A stretch of 64,000 bases of DNA from Acidobacteriota bacterium. Its GTDB lineage: Bacteria; Acidobacteriota; Terriglobia; UBA7540. The notes under the pieces are model-generated. The model was not told the DNA's origin. It did not search any database and saw only the letters and a list, made by a program, of their open reading frames with translations. Position 1 is the stretch's first letter, and the number at the start of each line of letters is the position of its first letter. Positions 45,851 to 53,673 of the stretch are shown here, one piece after another. The position numbers and the translations under genes were made by a program. Location of the stretch: positions 26,681 to 90,680 of the forward strand of contig JAMCXS010000023.1 of the NCBI GenBank assembly GCA_023474345.1. The letters run 5' to 3'.

Positions 45851-45913
45851 TTGAATGGCGCGGCATGCTATCGATGCCTGCGGAACACGCGGTCCCGACG
45901 CTTGTGGTAATTT

Positions 45914-46384
45914 ATGGCGATAAATTTCAGGCCCGAAGAACTGGAAAATGTTCGGGCTCACGCCGCTCGGGATTACCCCAGCGAATGCTGTGGAATTCTT
46001 CTTGGGCACGCGGACGGGGAGAGCAAAGAGGTTTCCGAGGTTGTGCCTCTGCGGAATCTTCGTCACGATCCCGGGCGGGCTCAGGAGCTTCTACCCGTGG
46101 AAGACCCCAGCCGGGAATCTGAGAGAAACCGCTTCCTGATCGATCCGCAAGACCAGTTGCGGGTGGAGAAGGACTCGCGCCAAAGAGGCTTGGACGTTCT
46201 GGGATATTACCATTCCCATCCCGACCACCCCGCTCGGCCTTCAAATTATGATCGCGAACATGCCTGGCCGTGGTATTCTTATGTTATTCTATCTGTTGAG
46301 CGCGCCGAGGCAAAGGACGTGACCTCGTGGGTGCTTTCAAATGACCGGTCGCGCTTTGAGCAGGAAGATTTGAAGATGAGGTAA
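45914..46384 (+). CDS. mec: JAMM/MPN+ metalloprotease (Mec-like)
   Basis: A 156-residue zinc protease of the Mov34/JAB1 family. The complete JAMM site is present: Glu24 (YPSECCGILLG), His100-x-His102, seven residues, Ser110, two residues, Asp113 (YYHSHPDHPARPSNYD). In Mycobacterium tuberculosis, Mec releases cysteine from the CysO C-terminus after transfer. The neighbours CysM, CysO-like carrier and MoeZ fit that pathway. The protease may also have to remove the eight-residue tail from the carrier encoded next. The start has no strong ribosome binding site. Confidence 0.9.
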   Translation: MAINFRPEELENVRAHAARDYPSECCGILLGHADGESKEVSEVVPLRNLRHDPGRAQELLPVEDPSRESERNRFLIDPQDQLRVEKDSRQRGLDVLGYYHSHPDHPARPSNYDREHAWPWYSYVILSVERAEAKDVTSWVLSNDRSRFEQEDLKMR

Positions 46385-46473
46385 CTTGAAGCCTTAATCT
46401 TCATCAAATCATTCAGGGGATAATTGATTTTAGGATTACGGTTTTTGTCTTTACGGCTTATTAAGGAGAACGA

Positions 46474-46773
46474 ATGGCAGTAAAAGTTGTCATACCAACT
46501 CCCTTGCGGCAATACACGGGGAAAAAGGACTCGGTAGAAATTGACGCAAGAACGGTTGGCGAGGCACTTGCGGGACTGACTTCGCAGTTCGGAGACTTGC
46601 GCAAGCATCTCTTCAATGAAGAGGGTAACCTCCGCAGTTTTGTCAATGTTTATGTCAACGATGAAGATATCCGCTTTCTCCAGAAGAGCCAGACCCCTGT
46701 CAACGAAAACGATGTGATCAGCATCGTGCCCTCCATCGCAGGTGGCTTTTCGATCCGCTGCATCTGTACTTAG
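46474..46773 (+). CDS. cysO: Ubiquitin-like sulfur-carrier protein (CysO-like) with a C-terminal tail
   Basis: A 99-residue beta-grasp protein of the ThiS/MoaD/CysO group. It has PTPLRQYTGKKDSVEIDARTVGEALAGL and the conserved NVYVNDEDIRFL...ENDVISIVPSIAGG end. The Gly90-Gly91 pair is normally the very C-terminus and becomes the thiocarboxylate. Here eight residues (FSIRCICT) follow before the TAG stop. The tail would block activation unless cut; the JAMM protease encoded just upstream is a natural candidate, as in QbsE/QbsD. AAGGAG precedes the ATG. Confidence 0.9.
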   Translation: MAVKVVIPTPLRQYTGKKDSVEIDARTVGEALAGLTSQFGDLRKHLFNEEGNLRSFVNVYVNDEDIRFLQKSQTPVNENDVISIVPSIAGGFSIRCICT

Positions 46774-46804
46774 CCTGGGTTCCGCCTATGCGGGATCCCG
46801 GGCT
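46772..46804 (+). promoter_or_regulatory. Strong hairpin between cysO and moeZ
   Basis: AGCCTGGGTTCCGC and GCGGGATCCCGGGCT pair with few mismatches around a short loop, starting at the cysO stop codon. There is no T-run after it, so full termination is doubtful. It may separate the level of the carrier from that of the activator or protect the upstream mRNA end. Confidence 0.45.
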
Positions 46805-46918
46805 AATCCCCCTAGCAAAAACTCAACCTTGAAGTCTATCGAATAAAAAGATCCCAAGGGAGTTTAAACATCGAATCAAGACCTTTTGGTCAATATTCAG
46901 GAAGAGGGAAAACAGAAA

Positions 46919-48088
46919 ATGGCAACATTAACGATCGAACCGACACCGCAGTTGAGCAACGACGAAATCCTTCGCTACAGCCGCCACCTGATCATGCCGG
47001 AGGTGGCCATGGAAGGCCAGCTCAAGCTGAAGCAGGCGAAAGTGCTCTGCATCGGCGCCGGTGGGTTGGGTACGCCGCTGGCGCTCTATCTGGCCGCCGC
47101 GGGCGTGGGCACGTTGGGCATCGTCGATTTTGATGTGGTGGATTTTACCAATCTTCAGCGGCAAGTCATTCACGATACGGACGATGTGGGACGCCCCAAA
47201 CTGGAGTCGGCGCGGGACACCATCCACGACATCAATCCGAATGTGGAGGTGATTCCTTACGAAACGCACCTGACTTCGGAGAACGCGCTCGATATCATCA
47301 AAGACTACGATATCGTTGCCGACGGCACCGATAATTTCCCCACTCGCTACCTGGTGAACGACGCGTGCGTGCTGCTGGGCAAGCCGAACGTCTACGGCAG
47401 CATCTTCAGGTTTGAAGGGCAAGCCTCGGTTTTCTATGCGCAGAAGGGGCCATGCTATCGCTGCCTTTATCCTGAAGCGCCACCGCCCGGGCTTGTCCCC
47501 AGTTGCGCGGAAGGAGGCGTGCTGGGCGTGCTGCCGGGGATCGTGGGTTCAATTCAAGCGCTCGAAACGATCAAGCTGATTCTTGGCAAGGGCAAGCCGC
47601 TGATCGGGCGACTGCTCTTGTTCGACGCTCTTAACCTGAAGTTCCGCGAGCTCAAGCTGCGCAAGAATCCGGAGTGCCCGGTGTGCGGACCCCATCCGAC
47701 CGTGACCGAACTGATCGACTACGAGCAGTTCTGCGGTATCCGGGGAGAAGAATACTTTCCTGATACCAAAGTTCCTGAGATTACGGCGAAAGAGCTGAAG
47801 CAGATGATGGACGAAAAGAAGCCTTTTGTTTTGGTCGACGTTCGGGAGCCGCATGAGTACCAGATCTGCCGGATTGACGGCGCCAAGCTGATTCCGTTGG
47901 GCGACCTGCCGAAGCGGATGCACGAACTGAACTCCGCGGACAATTTGGTTGTCCATTGCCGTATGGGTGCGCGGAGTGCGCGGGCTGTGGAATTCCTGAT
48001 GAAGTCGGGATTCAAGAAGATCCACAACCTTAAGGGCGGCGTGCTTGCCTGGGCCCACGACGTTGATCCTTCCATGCCGAGATATTAG
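46919..48088 (+). CDS. moeZ: E1-like adenylyltransferase/sulfurtransferase (MoeZ type)
   Basis: A 389-residue two-domain protein. The N-terminal ThiF/MoeB domain has the ATP site GAGGLGTPLAL, the Asp/Arg adenylation region (FDVVDFTNLQRQVIH), two CxxC zinc knuckles (179/182 and 253/256) and the catalytic-type Cys196 (PSCAEGG). The C-terminal rhodanese domain (about 290-389) has active Cys347 in VVHCRMGARSARAVEFL. Such MoeZ proteins adenylate the carrier's Gly-Gly end and load sulfur as thiocarboxylate. I use the ATG at 46919; upstream TTG adds no homology. It completes the CysM-Mec-CysO-MoeZ set. Confidence 0.93.
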   Translation: MATLTIEPTPQLSNDEILRYSRHLIMPEVAMEGQLKLKQAKVLCIGAGGLGTPLALYLAAAGVGTLGIVDFDVVDFTNLQRQVIHDTDDVGRPKLESARDTIHDINPNVEVIPYETHLTSENALDIIKDYDIVADGTDNFPTRYLVNDACVLLGKPNVYGSIFRFEGQASVFYAQKGPCYRCLYPEAPPPGLVPSCAEGGVLGVLPGIVGSIQALETIKLILGKGKPLIGRLLLFDALNLKFRELKLRKNPECPVCGPHPTVTELIDYEQFCGIRGEEYFPDTKVPEITAKELKQMMDEKKPFVLVDVREPHEYQICRIDGAKLIPLGDLPKRMHELNSADNLVVHCRMGARSARAVEFLMKSGFKKIHNLKGGVLAWAHDVDPSMPRY

Positions 48089-48221
48089 ACTGGTAGCAGG
48101 TGCATCAGACCGCCGATTTTGGGGTCGGGGTCTTCCATGTAGCATGCACTGCCAGGCAGTCTGAGTAGGCTACTTATATGGCCATGCAAGAAAAAACTCG
48201 CAGACCGCAGCAACGACGGCG

Positions 48222-49994
48222 CTACTTGCTTTCCACCAAGCGCGATAGGGTCGTTTCCAGGCTCCCGACATTGTCCGATTCTCCTTGTCCTCCCATAAGT
48301 TTCGCTTCGATTTTGCCGTCGCGGCCAATGATGACGTGGGAAGGAAACGTGTGGATCCCGAACGCGCCGGCAACGGCACCAGCGTGGAGCACGATTGTGT
48401 AGTCGAATGGATACTCCTTAAGGAACGGTCGAAGCCTCGACGCATTATCCTGATCCCAGATGTCAAATGCGAGGAAGACCACGCCTCGGTCTTGAAATTT
48501 CTTAACCAATTTGTCGAGTGAGGGGATTTCGGCCACGCACGGTCCGCAGCCGGTGTACCAAAAGTTGCCAACGATTATCTTGCCACGCAACTGGGTGGAG
48601 TCGATTTCGTGCCCGTCCAAGGTTGTCCCATGGAAAGCGGGGGCATCTTTGCGCTTTCGTTCCGCGGCTGGCACCGGCGTGTTTTTCAACGCTTCGGGAT
48701 AATTTTCGGCAAGCTTCTGGTGTGCGCTCTGGCTTCCCCTTTTCCACGCCTCGATCAACGCGGCCTTTTCATTCGGAGCCCGCCCCAGCGCTTCCCAAAT
48801 TTGTGCTTCCACCTCATATCCGCTCGGCTGGGTATCAGGACTCAAGGCCTCTCCAGCCTTTGCATACGCCAGAGCTTTAGCATACTGACCTTCCCGGCGG
48901 GCCAGCTTCGCCGCGGTCAGATAGGCCAGGGGCAGATACAATTCTGTCATTTTTCCCAAGATATCGCCGTGCAGTCGAAGTTGGCCGGCGACCAGCAAGT
49001 CGAGAGCCTTTTCGCTCAATCGAAGCGCCTCCGGCAAGTTCACGTGGTTCTTCAGGTCTGCTTCCGACAATCGCATGTAGGGCGTGGGGTTGCTCGGGTC
49101 ATCCTGTATCCAAAGCTTGCAGATCCTCTCTTTGGTACCCAACGGAAGCAACATGCCCGCGATACTATCCAACCCGTTGCGTGTCCAGTAACTCCGTGGG
49201 TTGCGCCTACAGTATGCCGTCAACGCTTGGCCCGCTTCGGTGGGGCCGTCCCCCGGGAAATGGTGGATGAAGTTCTGGTAAAGGTAGTCATTGAGTGCTC
49301 CGGCGGTGAGCGAATCATTGGGGAATCGTTTGACCATCTCCTGAAGTATGGCGCGGGCGGCCTCTTCGTGATCCAACCACAAGTTCCCGTACACCATGGA
49401 ATAGAGGGCGCTCACCGGACGGCCCGCCGCCCTCTTTTCAATCTGCGGCAATTCCGCCCGGATCATGTTTTTCTGTTCCGCAGCATCGAAGGCGCCGGCG
49501 CAGAACCATTTCTGAACGTAAACCTCCCAGTTATCGGGATAAAGCTCCAATTCACGTTTGGCGCGGTCAATATAGTCCTTTTGAAGGTGAGGGAACGTCA
49601 TAGAATTGAGCCACGCTCCGCGCGCGGGCAATCCTTTGCGGGTATAAAACATGGTGTACACAGGCCCGTCATACGCATTTGCGGTTACGAAATAGCAAAG
49701 CAGAAAGGAAGCCGATTCCGGTACGGTCATCGTTGCCTGAAGATGATCGCCAACACGCGACAACTGGAAGCGGTGTTCCACCACGTTGTCTCCAGGAGAC
49801 CAGATTCTGACGAACGCCACCACTCGGTCGGTGGCGCGAAACGGGGTGCCGGAGGAATCGATCCGGTAGATTATCTGGATCTTGTCGCCCCACTTTGGTT
49901 CGGCCGGTTGGATCAATCCCCTGCTACTGTCCGCCGCGACTGCGCAAATTACCAGACTTGCAAAAACAAGTATCAGCATGACGAGTCGTTTCAT
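48222..49994 (-). CDS. Exported TlpA-type thioredoxin with TPR-like repeats
   Basis: A 590-residue protein. Signal peptide MKRLVMLILVFASLVICAVA (GGAGG precedes the ATG at 49994; an in-frame extension to 50054 is not supported). An N-terminal beta-domain (about 25-130) is followed by a helical, TPR-like middle (about 140-430), and a C-terminal redoxin domain with FWYTGCGPCVAEIPSLDKLV, the C-G-P-C motif of periplasmic disulfide reductases. The HVIIGRDGKIEAKL strand is typical of TlpA/ResA. A periplasmic thiol-redox role, perhaps coupled to cysteine metabolism next door, is inferred. Confidence 0.8.
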   Translation of the reverse strand: MKRLVMLILVFASLVICAVAADSSRGLIQPAEPKWGDKIQIIYRIDSSGTPFRATDRVVAFVRIWSPGDNVVEHRFQLSRVGDHLQATMTVPESASFLLCYFVTANAYDGPVYTMFYTRKGLPARGAWLNSMTFPHLQKDYIDRAKRELELYPDNWEVYVQKWFCAGAFDAAEQKNMIRAELPQIEKRAAGRPVSALYSMVYGNLWLDHEEAARAILQEMVKRFPNDSLTAGALNDYLYQNFIHHFPGDGPTEAGQALTAYCRRNPRSYWTRNGLDSIAGMLLPLGTKERICKLWIQDDPSNPTPYMRLSEADLKNHVNLPEALRLSEKALDLLVAGQLRLHGDILGKMTELYLPLAYLTAAKLARREGQYAKALAYAKAGEALSPDTQPSGYEVEAQIWEALGRAPNEKAALIEAWKRGSQSAHQKLAENYPEALKNTPVPAAERKRKDAPAFHGTTLDGHEIDSTQLRGKIIVGNFWYTGCGPCVAEIPSLDKLVKKFQDRGVVFLAFDIWDQDNASRLRPFLKEYPFDYTIVLHAGAVAGAFGIHTFPSHVIIGRDGKIEAKLMGGQGESDNVGSLETTLSRLVESK

Positions 49995-50509
49995 CGATGA
50001 CCTCCGCTCGAGAATCCCCGGGCACTTGCGAGCGTGGGTGCAGGATTGAAGCACACGGATGTTGCCGCTTAGCCGGAATTTCCATTATCTGCTTCTACCC
50101 GGTCAACAACGTATCACGTGACCACCCAGAATTCAACCGCTGGCCCGCAGCCTGAAACGGAGACTGTACACGCTGGTTTTGCCTTGCATGAGCCACGGCC
50201 AGCGATTTTCTGAGCGTGGAATTTTGATCGGCGGCAGGATTCAATCACAAAACGCTTGGCCTTGGCGCTGCGCTGTCGGCTGGAAAGGCCCACGGAACAG
50301 GCAAGCACTGTCTGCGGTTAACATCTGATCGCACGTGTTGCCAGCATCGCGATGTGTGCGCCACTCTATACCACTCTATTAATACACAATTATAAAACCG
50401 CATCTGGGAAGCCTTTTACGCATCGCACCGGAGCTTGAGATAAAATGTGATGGGGAAGAATTGAACCAAAGAACCGTCCAACAGCGTTGAGTGTGAAAGG
50501 AGATGCATT
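49995..50509. other. Gene-free stretch upstream of the ferritin-like gene
   Basis: 515 bp with no convincing gene and no tRNA-like fold. A TAAAAT hexamer near 50440 and AAAGGAG just before the ATG at 50510 suggest the promoter end of the dps-prx cluster. A CCACTCTAT direct repeat lies at 50362 and 50372. Confidence 0.35.
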
Positions 50510-51076
50510 ATGGCTCGGGTGGCACGTGAAATAGTGCAAAAAACTGGCGTTGACGTTGACAAATTGTTGGATCTGCTCGTCCGCAACGCCTCGGCAGAAC
50601 TGACAACCTTCTACTACTACACAATATTGCGCGTGAACTTGATCGGCCTGGATGGTGAGGGTTTAAAGGAGATTGCAGAGGACGCCCGCATCGAGGACCG
50701 GAATCACTTCGAGGCACTGGTTCCGCGAATCTACGAACTGGGAGGCCAGATTCCCGACGACATGAAAGCTTTTCACGATATGTCGGCTTGTCCGCCGGCC
50801 CATTTGCCCAAGGATCCCAGAGACGTCAAGGCGATGCTCGAGGTCCTGGTGAAGGCCGAGCGATGCGCTATCGGCGGCTATAATGCGATCTGCAACATGA
50901 CCGCCGGAAAGGATCATCGAACCTACGACCTTGCGCTCGCTATTCTCCACGAAGAGGTGGAGCACGAAGCGTGGTTTTCCGAGTTTCTTGGCGAAGGGCC
51001 TTCGGGCCACTTCCGACGCCAGGGAACAGGCTTATCGAGAAACTCTCCTTACGTTTCCAAGTTCCTCATCCGGTAA
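50510..51076 (+). CDS. Dps-like (DPSL) ferritin-fold protein
   Basis: A 188-residue four-helix protein of the Dps-like ferritin type that stores iron and removes peroxide. It has LLVRNASAELTTFYYYTILRVNLIG (first ferroxidase Glu), then ARIEDRNHFEALVPRI (E-x-x-H) and ILHEEVEHEAWFSEFL (second E-x-x-H). Extra cysteines (MSACPPAHLP and ERCAIGGYNAICN) match the thioferritin/DPSL pattern seen in archaea and some bacteria. It sits 102 bp upstream of a probable selenocysteine peroxiredoxin on the same strand, which suggests an oxidative-stress unit. AAAGGAG precedes the ATG. Confidence 0.85.
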   Translation: MARVAREIVQKTGVDVDKLLDLLVRNASAELTTFYYYTILRVNLIGLDGEGLKEIAEDARIEDRNHFEALVPRIYELGGQIPDDMKAFHDMSACPPAHLPKDPRDVKAMLEVLVKAERCAIGGYNAICNMTAGKDHRTYDLALAILHEEVEHEAWFSEFLGEGPSGHFRRQGTGLSRNSPYVSKFLIR

Positions 51077-51178
51077 GCTGGCGGACCGGGTGTCGGCTGG
51101 TACGGTAGGGAGAGCAAAGATAGCTCGAGGGCGCGGGGGGGAAGCCTTTGCGCCCTCACAACTTCGAAAGGAGGTTTT

Positions 51179-51661
51179 ATGGCGTTGAAAGTGGGGGATG
51201 TGGCGCCGGACTTCAACTTGAAGTCGGCGACAGGCGAAAATCAGGGCGAATTTAAGCTCTCCGACCAGAAAGGCAAGAAGGTGGTGATCGCCTTTTACGG
51301 CCTGGACTTTACACCTGTTTGACAGGATGAGTTGTCGGCATTCCAGGCGCAACTCGCCAATTTTGCCGGCTTAGGCGCCCAGGTCGTGGGCGTGAACACG
51401 GACAGCGTTTTTTCCCACATCGCCTTCCAGAAGTCCCTGGGAGGTCTGGAATTTCCTGTTGTGACAGACCGATGGCCTTACGCCGCCACCGCCGAAGCTT
51501 ACGGAATTTTTCCACCAAGCAAGCACGAAATTCCGTTTGTGAACGATCGAGCGATTTTCATCGTGGACAAGAACGGCAAGGTGGCGTGGGCAAAGATGTA
51601 CGAGCTGAGGCAGTTGCCCGATGTTGGCGAGGTTTTGGACGCTTTGCGTGGAGTCGCCTGA
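51179..51661 (+). CDS. Peroxiredoxin, probable selenoprotein (UGA at the catalytic position)
   Basis: A 160-codon AhpC/TSA-type peroxiredoxin starting at an ATG with AAAGGAGG upstream. The opening [13 protein letters not shown] and [13 protein letters not shown] match the family up to the peroxidatic centre. There the codon after T-P-V (codon 48, at 51320-51322) is TGA instead of the Cys codon. The frame then continues without break through [25 protein letters not shown] to [12 protein letters not shown] and a normal end at 51661. Selenocysteine replaces exactly the catalytic cysteine. A hairpin follows the TGA. A nonsense mutation is the alternative. It lies between a Dps-like ferritin and two unknown genes. 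Confidence 0.82.
51320..51358 (+). promoter_or_regulatory. Candidate bacterial SECIS element
   Basis: Immediately after the in-frame TGA (51320-51322), GAGTTG (51329-51334) pairs with CAACTC (51350-51355), extended by U-G and G-C pairs below. The inner GG/CC pairs close a small CATT loop. The position just 3' of the codon fits bacterial SECIS hairpins read by SelB. The fold is by eye only. Confidence 0.55.
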
Positions 51662-51812
51662 GCCGGATTGCAAGGCGCTGGGATTGTGAACGTTCTGAAC
51701 CTTCAGGCGAACGAACGGGGAACGGGGCAGATAACGTGCGGAGGCCGGCGGAAGAGGGCATGTGTGTCCGGCAGAGCTTGAACCGAGTTGGGCTGTCCGA
51801 GGGCAGTGAGCA

Positions 51813-52085
51813 ATGAACCTTGCCGAGTTGGTCACGAAGTACGTCGAAGCAGCCGGCGGTTTCGGCCGGCCCGTTCATCTTTCGTTCCTCGGGCTTCCCA
51901 GATCCGAAACAGAAAAAATTATCTCCGCCTTCGATGAAGATTATCAGGTCAACCGCTACTTGTTGCTTTCGCGAGAGCGCGACGAAGTCCTGGCTTCCTT
52001 GTCCGAGGATAACCGAATCTACGTGATCAATGGATTGGAGTGTTCGCATATCAGCCTCCATCCGGATATTCAAAGGCTCTTGTGA
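51813..52085 (+). CDS. Hypothetical protein next to the peroxiredoxin
   Basis: A 90-residue acidic protein I do not recognise. The start is an ATG with GAGGG upstream (the 5-base GTGAG also lies closer). It reads MNLAELVTKYVEAAGGFGRPVHLSFLGLP, then a helix (RSETEKIISAFDEDY) and a strand-rich end (NRIYVINGLECSHISLHPDIQRLL). There is no signal, no membrane segment and a single Cys. It lies 151 bp after the probable selenoprotein gene and may belong to that unit. Confidence 0.5.
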   Translation: MNLAELVTKYVEAAGGFGRPVHLSFLGLPRSETEKIISAFDEDYQVNRYLLLSRERDEVLASLSEDNRIYVINGLECSHISLHPDIQRLL

Positions 52086-52102
52086 TATGGCGAAGGTGAA
52101 CG

Positions 52103-52125
52103 GGGCAGGGAACGGAACCCTGCCC
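52103..52125 (+). terminator. Hairpin after the hypothetical gene
   Basis: GGGCAGGG/CCCTGCCC (8-bp stem, AACGGAA loop) 18 bp after the stop at 52085, followed only by GCATTT. It may end the dps-prx transcript, but the U-tract is poor. Confidence 0.4.
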
Positions 52126-52202
52126 GCATTTCAGCGAAAACGATGCTGCGCGGCGGTGCAGTTGAGTTTATGATAGATACCGATGGACAAAGTGGGGCAG
52201 GA

Positions 52203-52760
52203 ATGAAAACCATCGTCTACAGTGTAATCACCTTGTTTCTGCTCGTGCCGCCGGCACTTGGCCAGCAGCAACCGACCCGAAACGTGCCGAACCCGCTCAT
52301 CGACGGTAAGCTGATGTATGTAGGCCGCATGCCTGAAAATCTTGACTCCTGGATTGTCGTCGATCTCCGCTCATGGGGGAAATACAAGCCCACCCGCGAT
52401 CCCGAAGGCGTTGACCTTGTGATGGAAGCCGAAGAACCCGAAAGAAGTGTGGAGTATGAAATGCGGCAAGGCGTTCCGCAGCCCCGAAGAGTCGAACGGC
52501 GGCGCGAAGACAGAGGGGTCATGTTCAGGATCGTTGTAGCGGATTGGGTTACCCGCCGACCTGTTTGGCAAGCCGATATTCTCGACAAGAAACCGAAGAA
52601 GGGCCACCGCGAAATCACCAAGGGTACGCATAGCGAAATTTATGCTAGGGGGCTTTCAAACCAGGAACTTGCAGAGGAAATCCTCAGAACCCTTCGCTCC
52701 TACGTGGATTACCTTTCTTCGGAAAACGGAGCCACTCCTGGCCCAGCACCTCAGTCGTGA
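52203..52760 (+). CDS. Secreted protein of unknown function
   Basis: A 185-residue protein with a clear signal peptide (MKTIVYSVITLFLLVPPALG), which is why I chose the ATG at 52203 (GCAGGA directly upstream) over 52143. The mature part begins with Pro/Gln-rich sequence, then strands (GKLMYVGRMPENLDSWIVVDLRSWGKY), a charged middle (RRVERRREDRG) and a helical end. It is not recognised as a known family. It ends 64 bp before the RmlD-like gene. Confidence 0.6.
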   Translation: MKTIVYSVITLFLLVPPALGQQQPTRNVPNPLIDGKLMYVGRMPENLDSWIVVDLRSWGKYKPTRDPEGVDLVMEAEEPERSVEYEMRQGVPQPRRVERRREDRGVMFRIVVADWVTRRPVWQADILDKKPKKGHREITKGTHSEIYARGLSNQELAEEILRTLRSYVDYLSSENGATPGPAPQS

Positions 52761-52824
52761 CGAATTCTGTTGAGTGCTGCCGTGTGGTCTTGCGGCAGAA
52801 AGAATTAACGCTGATAGAAATACT

Positions 52825-53673
52825 GTGAAAGTTGCTATTACCGGATCTACGGGATTGTTTGGCCACGGCCTCGTTCAGGTTTTCCAGGGTCGCCACACGG
52901 TCTTGCCGATAAGCCGGACGGAAGCCGACATCACCAAACGCGAGGAGGTACGGTCCGCGTTCTTGAAGTTGCGGCCGGACGTGGTCATTCACGCGGCCGC
53001 GATTCCCAGCCCCGATGTTTGCGAAGCGAACCCGGCGCTGGCTTATCTGGTCAATGTGCATGGCACGCACCACGTGGCGGAAGCTGCCAGCGAAATTGGC
53101 GCGGGACTCGCTTATATCTCAAGCGATGCGGTATTCGATGGCAGGAAACAGCATCCTTATACGGAAGCCGATCTAGCGATTCCGCACACTGTCTATGGGC
53201 GAACGAAGCTGCGGGGCGAGCAGATTGTCGCAACATTACCGAAGCATTGGATCTTTCGAGTTTCCGTTCTTTTTGGACCAGGGAAAGCGAATTTTATCGA
53301 GAAGGGACTTCGAGCGATAGCGGCCGGCGAGGATTACACGGTGGCAAGCGACCAGACGGCTTCGGCAACCTACACGCTGGACGCCGCGGAGAAAATCCTG
53401 GACGTCGTGGAAAGCGGGTGCCACGGCCTTTACCACCTTTCGAATCAGGGAGCCTGCACCCGCTATGAACTGGCAAGACACGCTGCGGAAGTTGCCGGAC
53501 TTGACGCAAACAAGGTGATCGGGGTGCCGTCGGACCTGATGGGCCGGCGTGCCAAGCGGCTTAAATATGGCGTCATGGAAATGAGGGCGTTAAAAGAAGC
53601 GGGTTTTTCTCTCCCCCGGCCCTGGCAGTCAGCCTTGGCCGACTACCTTAGTCACTATTTGGCGAATTTGTGA
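52825..53673 (+). CDS. RmlD-like NAD(P)-dependent sugar reductase
   Basis: A 282-residue extended-SDR of the dTDP-4-dehydrorhamnose reductase group, which reduces the 4-keto group of dTDP-sugars. The Rossmann motif is VAITGSTGLFGHGLV (TGxxGxxG), followed by VIHAAAIPSPDVCEANP, ISSDAVFDG and the catalytic YGRTKLRGEQ (YxxxK). The GTG at 52825 is the only sensible start. Other rml genes are not in the window, so the exact substrate is uncertain; the same fold occurs in SAM synthetase regulatory subunits. It overlaps the convergent MBL gene by 26 bp. Confidence 0.8.
   Translation: MKVAITGSTGLFGHGLVQVFQGRHTVLPISRTEADITKREEVRSAFLKLRPDVVIHAAAIPSPDVCEANPALAYLVNVHGTHHVAEAASEIGAGLAYISSDAVFDGRKQHPYTEADLAIPHTVYGRTKLRGEQIVATLPKHWIFRVSVLFGPGKANFIEKGLRAIAAGEDYTVASDQTASATYTLDAAEKILDVVESGCHGLYHLSNQGACTRYELARHAAEVAGLDANKVIGVPSDLMGRRAKRLKYGVMEMRALKEAGFSLPRPWQSALADYLSHYLANL

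Noticed and set aside
48609..50000. 463-codon plus-strand open frame opposite the TlpA-like gene
   Set aside because: The minus-strand protein has a signal peptide and C-G-P-C redoxin motif; the antisense frame has neither domain nor start signal.
51332..51661. A separate 109-residue protein starting after the TGA of the peroxiredoxin
   Set aside because: The TGA sits exactly at the catalytic Cys, homology is continuous on both sides, and there is no ribosome binding site at 51332.
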